Source: JACMQX01 sp044225675 (GTDB taxonomy: Bacteria; Pseudomonadota; Gammaproteobacteria; Burkholderiales; Burkholderiaceae_C). Taken from it: DNA of 64,000 nucleotides. Under the pieces are notes generated by a model, which did no database searches, was not told the origin of the DNA, and was given only the letters and a program-made list of their open reading frames with translations. Shown piece by piece: positions 61,549 through 64,000 of the stretch. The stretch covers positions 1 to 64,000 of the forward strand of contig JBGAIH010000005.1 of the NCBI GenBank assembly GCA_044225675.1, in the 5' to 3' direction. How positions within the stretch are numbered: position 1 is the stretch's first letter; every line of letters starts with the position of its first letter. Made by a program: the position numbers and the translations under genes.

Positions 61549-62466
61549 TCACAGTCCCCGGCCGATCTCCTGCACCAGTCCGCGCAGCCAGCGGTGGGCA
61601 TTGTTGTCGTGCATTCGCTCGTGCCAGATCGCGCGCACCGGCAGCTCGGGCATCTCGAATGGCAGCGGGAGCACCTGCAGTGCGGGCGCATCGCTCACGC
61701 TGTGTGCCAGCCGGAACGGCATGGTCGCCATCAGGTCGGTGCGCGCGACCATGCGCGGCATCATGGCCAGCGAAGGCACGTTCACTGCGATGCGCCGCTC
61801 GATGCCCTGTGCCGGCAGCACCCGCTCGAGCACCACTTCCACCGACGAAATGAACTTGGGCGGCGCTCCGTAGTAGATGTGGTCGGCGGCCGAGTACTGC
61901 GCCGCCGACACGGCGCCGTCGATGACCGGATGGCCGGCCCGCACGACGCAGGCGAGCTGGTCGTGCAGCACGATCGTCTGGTACAGGCCGTCGGCGATGT
62001 CGTGGTAGAAGCCCACGACCAGGTCCACCTCGCTGTTGGCCAGGGCCTCCCGGATCCGGCTGGGCTCGGGCATCGCCACCGTCAGCAGCACGTTGGGAGC
62101 CACTTCACGCACCCGCTCGACCAGCAGGGGCAGGATGGTGAAGCCGACGTAGTCGCTGGCCATGATGCTGAAGGTCACGGCCGAGCCCGCCGGATCGAAC
62201 TCGCCGCGGCGCGCGATGGCCAGGTCGATCTCGTTGAGCGCGCGGCGCACCGCGCCGGCGATCTCGGGCGCGTGCTCGGAAGGTTTCATGCCGTGCGGCG
62301 TACGCACCAGGATCGGGTCATCGAACACGCTGCGCAGCTTGGCCAGGGCCGTGCTCATGCCCGACTGGCTCATGCCCAGCTTCTCCGCCGCGCGCGTGAC
62401 GTGGCGCTCCGTCACCAGGGTCTCGAGGCAGCGCAGCAGATGAAGATCGATGTTGGGAACAGTCAT
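61549..62466 (-). CDS. LysR-family regulator
   Basis: The 305-residue protein starts at the Met at 62466, where the DNA-binding domain begins (IDLHLLRCLETLVTERHVTRAAEKLGMSQSGMS); 47 further upstream codons are in frame but unlikely. The effector domain (FSIMASDYVGFTILPLLVERV, VDLVVGFYHDIADG) resembles LinR/NodD-type LysR members. It is divergent from the quinone oxidoreductase gene and close to the BKACE operon, either of which may be its target. Confidence 0.9.
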   Translation of the reverse strand: MTVPNIDLHLLRCLETLVTERHVTRAAEKLGMSQSGMSTALAKLRSVFDDPILVRTPHGMKPSEHAPEIAGAVRRALNEIDLAIARRGEFDPAGSAVTFSIMASDYVGFTILPLLVERVREVAPNVLLTVAMPEPSRIREALANSEVDLVVGFYHDIADGLYQTIVLHDQLACVVRAGHPVIDGAVSAAQYSAADHIYYGAPPKFISSVEVVLERVLPAQGIERRIAVNVPSLAMMPRMVARTDLMATMPFRLAHSVSDAPALQVLPLPFEMPELPVRAIWHERMHDNNAHRWLRGLVQEIGRGL

Positions 62467-62620
62467 GGCAGGGTCCGGCTGGGATTGGACCGCAGGCCGA
62501 TTCTGCAGGCATCGGTAATCTCCCGCGCCGATGGCGGCATCGTCGGCCGGGAATGGCGCGGTCCCGAGGCCAATCCTACACTTCGGGCCACATTCGGAAA
62601 GCGGCATTCAAGGAGACTTC

Positions 62621-63604
62621 GTGAGAGCGATTTGCATCGAAACCGTCGGTGGGCAGCCAGAGCTGGTGCTGCGCGATCTGCCGCCGCCCCGGCCCGGCCC
62701 GGCCGAGATCCTCGTGCGCGTGCGCTGCGCGGGCGTCAACTTCGCGGACCTGTACCGCGCGGCGCGCCATTTCGGCAGCGCCGGTGACACGTCCGCTGCG
62801 ATCGCCGGCCTGGAGATGACGGGCGAGGTCGTGGAGGCTGGCAGCGACGTGCAGGGCCTGCAGCCCGGCGATCGCGTGATGGGTTTCGCCACCGGTGCCT
62901 ATGCAGAGTACTGCTGCGTTCACCATGCCCATGTGCTCAAGGTGCCCGACGCCCTGTCGTGGGTTCAGGCGGCCTCGGTTGCCGGCACCTACGTGACGGC
63001 GCATGACGCGCTCGTGACCAATGGCGAGCTGGCCCCTGGCGAGACGGTGCTGGTCCAGGCCGCCAGCTCGGGCGTCGGCATCTCGGCCGTGCAGCTCGCG
63101 CGCCTGCTCGGCGCGGGACTGGTGATCGGCACCTCCACCTCGCCTGCCAAGCTCGACAGGCTCGCCGCGCTCGGGCTGCAGCTGGGCATCCACAGCAAGA
63201 GCCAGGACTTCGCCGACGCGGTGCTGGAGGCCACCGGGGGCCGCGGTGCCGACGTCGTCATCGACAATGTCGGCGGCGACACGCTGCCGGGCAACATCCG
63301 CTGCGCGGCCGTGAAGTGCCGCATCATCAACGTCGGCCGGCTGGGCAAGTGGACGGGCGAGGTCAACCTCGACGAACACTCCCGCAAGCGGATCCGCCAC
63401 ATCGGCGTGACCTTTCGCACCCGCACGGTCGACGAGGTCACGCAGGTGGTGCGCCGCGCCGGTGCCGTGGTCCTGCCCGCCCTGCAGGCAGGCACCATCG
63501 TCCCCGTGGTCGACCGTACCTGGCCGCTGGAGGCGGCCTCCGAGGCGCAGGAGTTCATGCGGGCCGGCAAGCATTTCGGCAAGCTGGTCCTCGAAGTGGC
63601 CTGA
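62621..63604 (+). CDS. Quinone oxidoreductase-type medium-chain dehydrogenase/reductase
   Basis: NADPH-dependent reductase without structural zinc, 327 aa. GTG start with AAGGAG 5 nt upstream. N-terminal VRAICIETVGGQPELVLRDLPPPRPGP-type opening, then GVNFADLYRA, GLEMTGEVVEAGSDVQGLQPGDRVM, and the nucleotide-binding loop QAASSGVGISAVQLARLLGAG. The C-terminal GKHFGKLVLEV is family-typical. It is followed 30 nt later by the VOC gene and is divergent from LysR, probably in one regulon. Confidence 0.9.
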   Translation: MRAICIETVGGQPELVLRDLPPPRPGPAEILVRVRCAGVNFADLYRAARHFGSAGDTSAAIAGLEMTGEVVEAGSDVQGLQPGDRVMGFATGAYAEYCCVHHAHVLKVPDALSWVQAASVAGTYVTAHDALVTNGELAPGETVLVQAASSGVGISAVQLARLLGAGLVIGTSTSPAKLDRLAALGLQLGIHSKSQDFADAVLEATGGRGADVVIDNVGGDTLPGNIRCAAVKCRIINVGRLGKWTGEVNLDEHSRKRIRHIGVTFRTRTVDEVTQVVRRAGAVVLPALQAGTIVPVVDRTWPLEAASEAQEFMRAGKHFGKLVLEVA

Positions 63605-63634
63605 CGCGGCGCGACATCAAGAGGAGACACATTC

Positions 63635-64000
63635 ATGAGCCATTTGTTCGGTCAGGTCCGCCAGCTGGGCTACGTCGTGCGCGACCTGGAAGCCGCGATG
63701 AAGCACTGGGTGCAGACCATGAAGGTCGGCCCCTTCTTCCATTTCGACCGCGGGCCGCTGCTCGACTACCGCTACCGCGGCCAGCCGCATGCGCTGTGGC
63801 TCAGCGCCGCCTTTGCCCAATGCGGGCCGCTGCAGATCGAGCTGATCCAGCCCCGGGACGACACGCCCTCCATGTGGCGCGACTTCCTCCTGGCCGGCCA
63901 CGAGGGCCTGCAGCACATCGCGTTCTGGGAGGACGAGTCCACCTTTGACCTCAAGCTCGCCCAGGCACAGCAGGCCGGCTTCACCGTCTGCATGTCGGCC
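63635..64000 (+). CDS. VOC (glyoxalase/bleomycin-resistance) superfamily protein, partial
   Basis: The reading frame is open from the ATG at 63635 to the end of the window (122 residues seen). GAGGAGA precedes it. GQVRQLGYVVRDLEAAMKHW is the typical N-terminal VOC module and GHEGLQHIAFWEDE a second metal-side strand, so this is a methylmalonyl-CoA epimerase/glyoxalase-like fold. The C-terminus is outside the window, so size and activity are open. Confidence 0.85.
   Translation, partial: MSHLFGQVRQLGYVVRDLEAAMKHWVQTMKVGPFFHFDRGPLLDYRYRGQPHALWLSAAFAQCGPLQIELIQPRDDTPSMWRDFLLAGHEGLQHIAFWEDESTFDLKLAQAQQAGFTVCMSA

Overview
The window is high-GC DNA with long overlapping ORFs and GGAG-type ribosome sites. 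It carries Bug/TctC-type solute receptors, a TRAP transporter, IclR, GntR and LysR regulators and a chemotaxis operon. Together these suggest a betaproteobacterium of the Burkholderiales, most likely Comamonadaceae; this is inferred from gene content, with no rRNA marker present.

Layout. 1-3.6 kb: the 3' part of a giant repetitive secreted adhesin. 3.6-17.7 kb: ordinary metabolic and transport genes. These are a glycerophosphodiesterase, a GntR-controlled polar amino-acid ABC transporter, IclR/RraA/Bug genes, an acyl-CoA ligase, an HtrA protease and a catalase-like protein. 17.8-24.8 kb: DUF502 and NDH-2 genes, a large hybrid histidine kinase and a MetE-C-like methyltransferase. 25-37.2 kb: a complete chemotaxis operon (mcp, cheY, STAS, cheA, mcp, cheW, mcp, cheR, cheD, cheB) behind a FliA-type promoter. 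It is followed by a convergent sensor kinase and a MarR/DUF1398 pair with twin operators.

40.4-51.5 kb is an accessory region. A 59/60-nt block (bidirectional terminator plus the 3' end of a tRNA-Thr gene) occurs twice, at 40.4 and 46.1 kb. The 5.6 kb between the copies holds three predicted anti-phage genes: a DUF262-DUF1524 GmrSD/SspE-like nuclease, a Shedu nuclease and an Abi-alpha protein. It also holds a frameshifted SRAP gene, a previously unlisted 57-aa ORF, and a umuC fragment joined to an IS21 remnant. No integrase is visible. To the right lie a four-gene phage-like module ending in an HUH rolling-circle initiator broken by a decayed IS5-family element, a secreted phospholipase-C-like protein, and a Fic protein with a clean internal deletion that appears to remove its auto-inhibitory helix. 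The fic gene is flanked by a 30-nt direct repeat (28/30 identical).

51.6-64 kb: catabolic DNA. It holds a TRAP transporter, a LysR/MFS divergent pair, and an uncharacterised operon of AMP-ligase, BKACE (DUF849), a degenerate FAH-fold protein and nitronate monooxygenase. A LysR regulator, a quinone oxidoreductase and a VOC protein (cut by the window end) follow. The likely theme is uptake and CoA-dependent or beta-keto cleavage of an unknown organic acid.

The most interesting parts are the tRNA-bounded defence island with no visible integrase, the Fic deletion variant, and the BKACE/degenerate-FAH operon.
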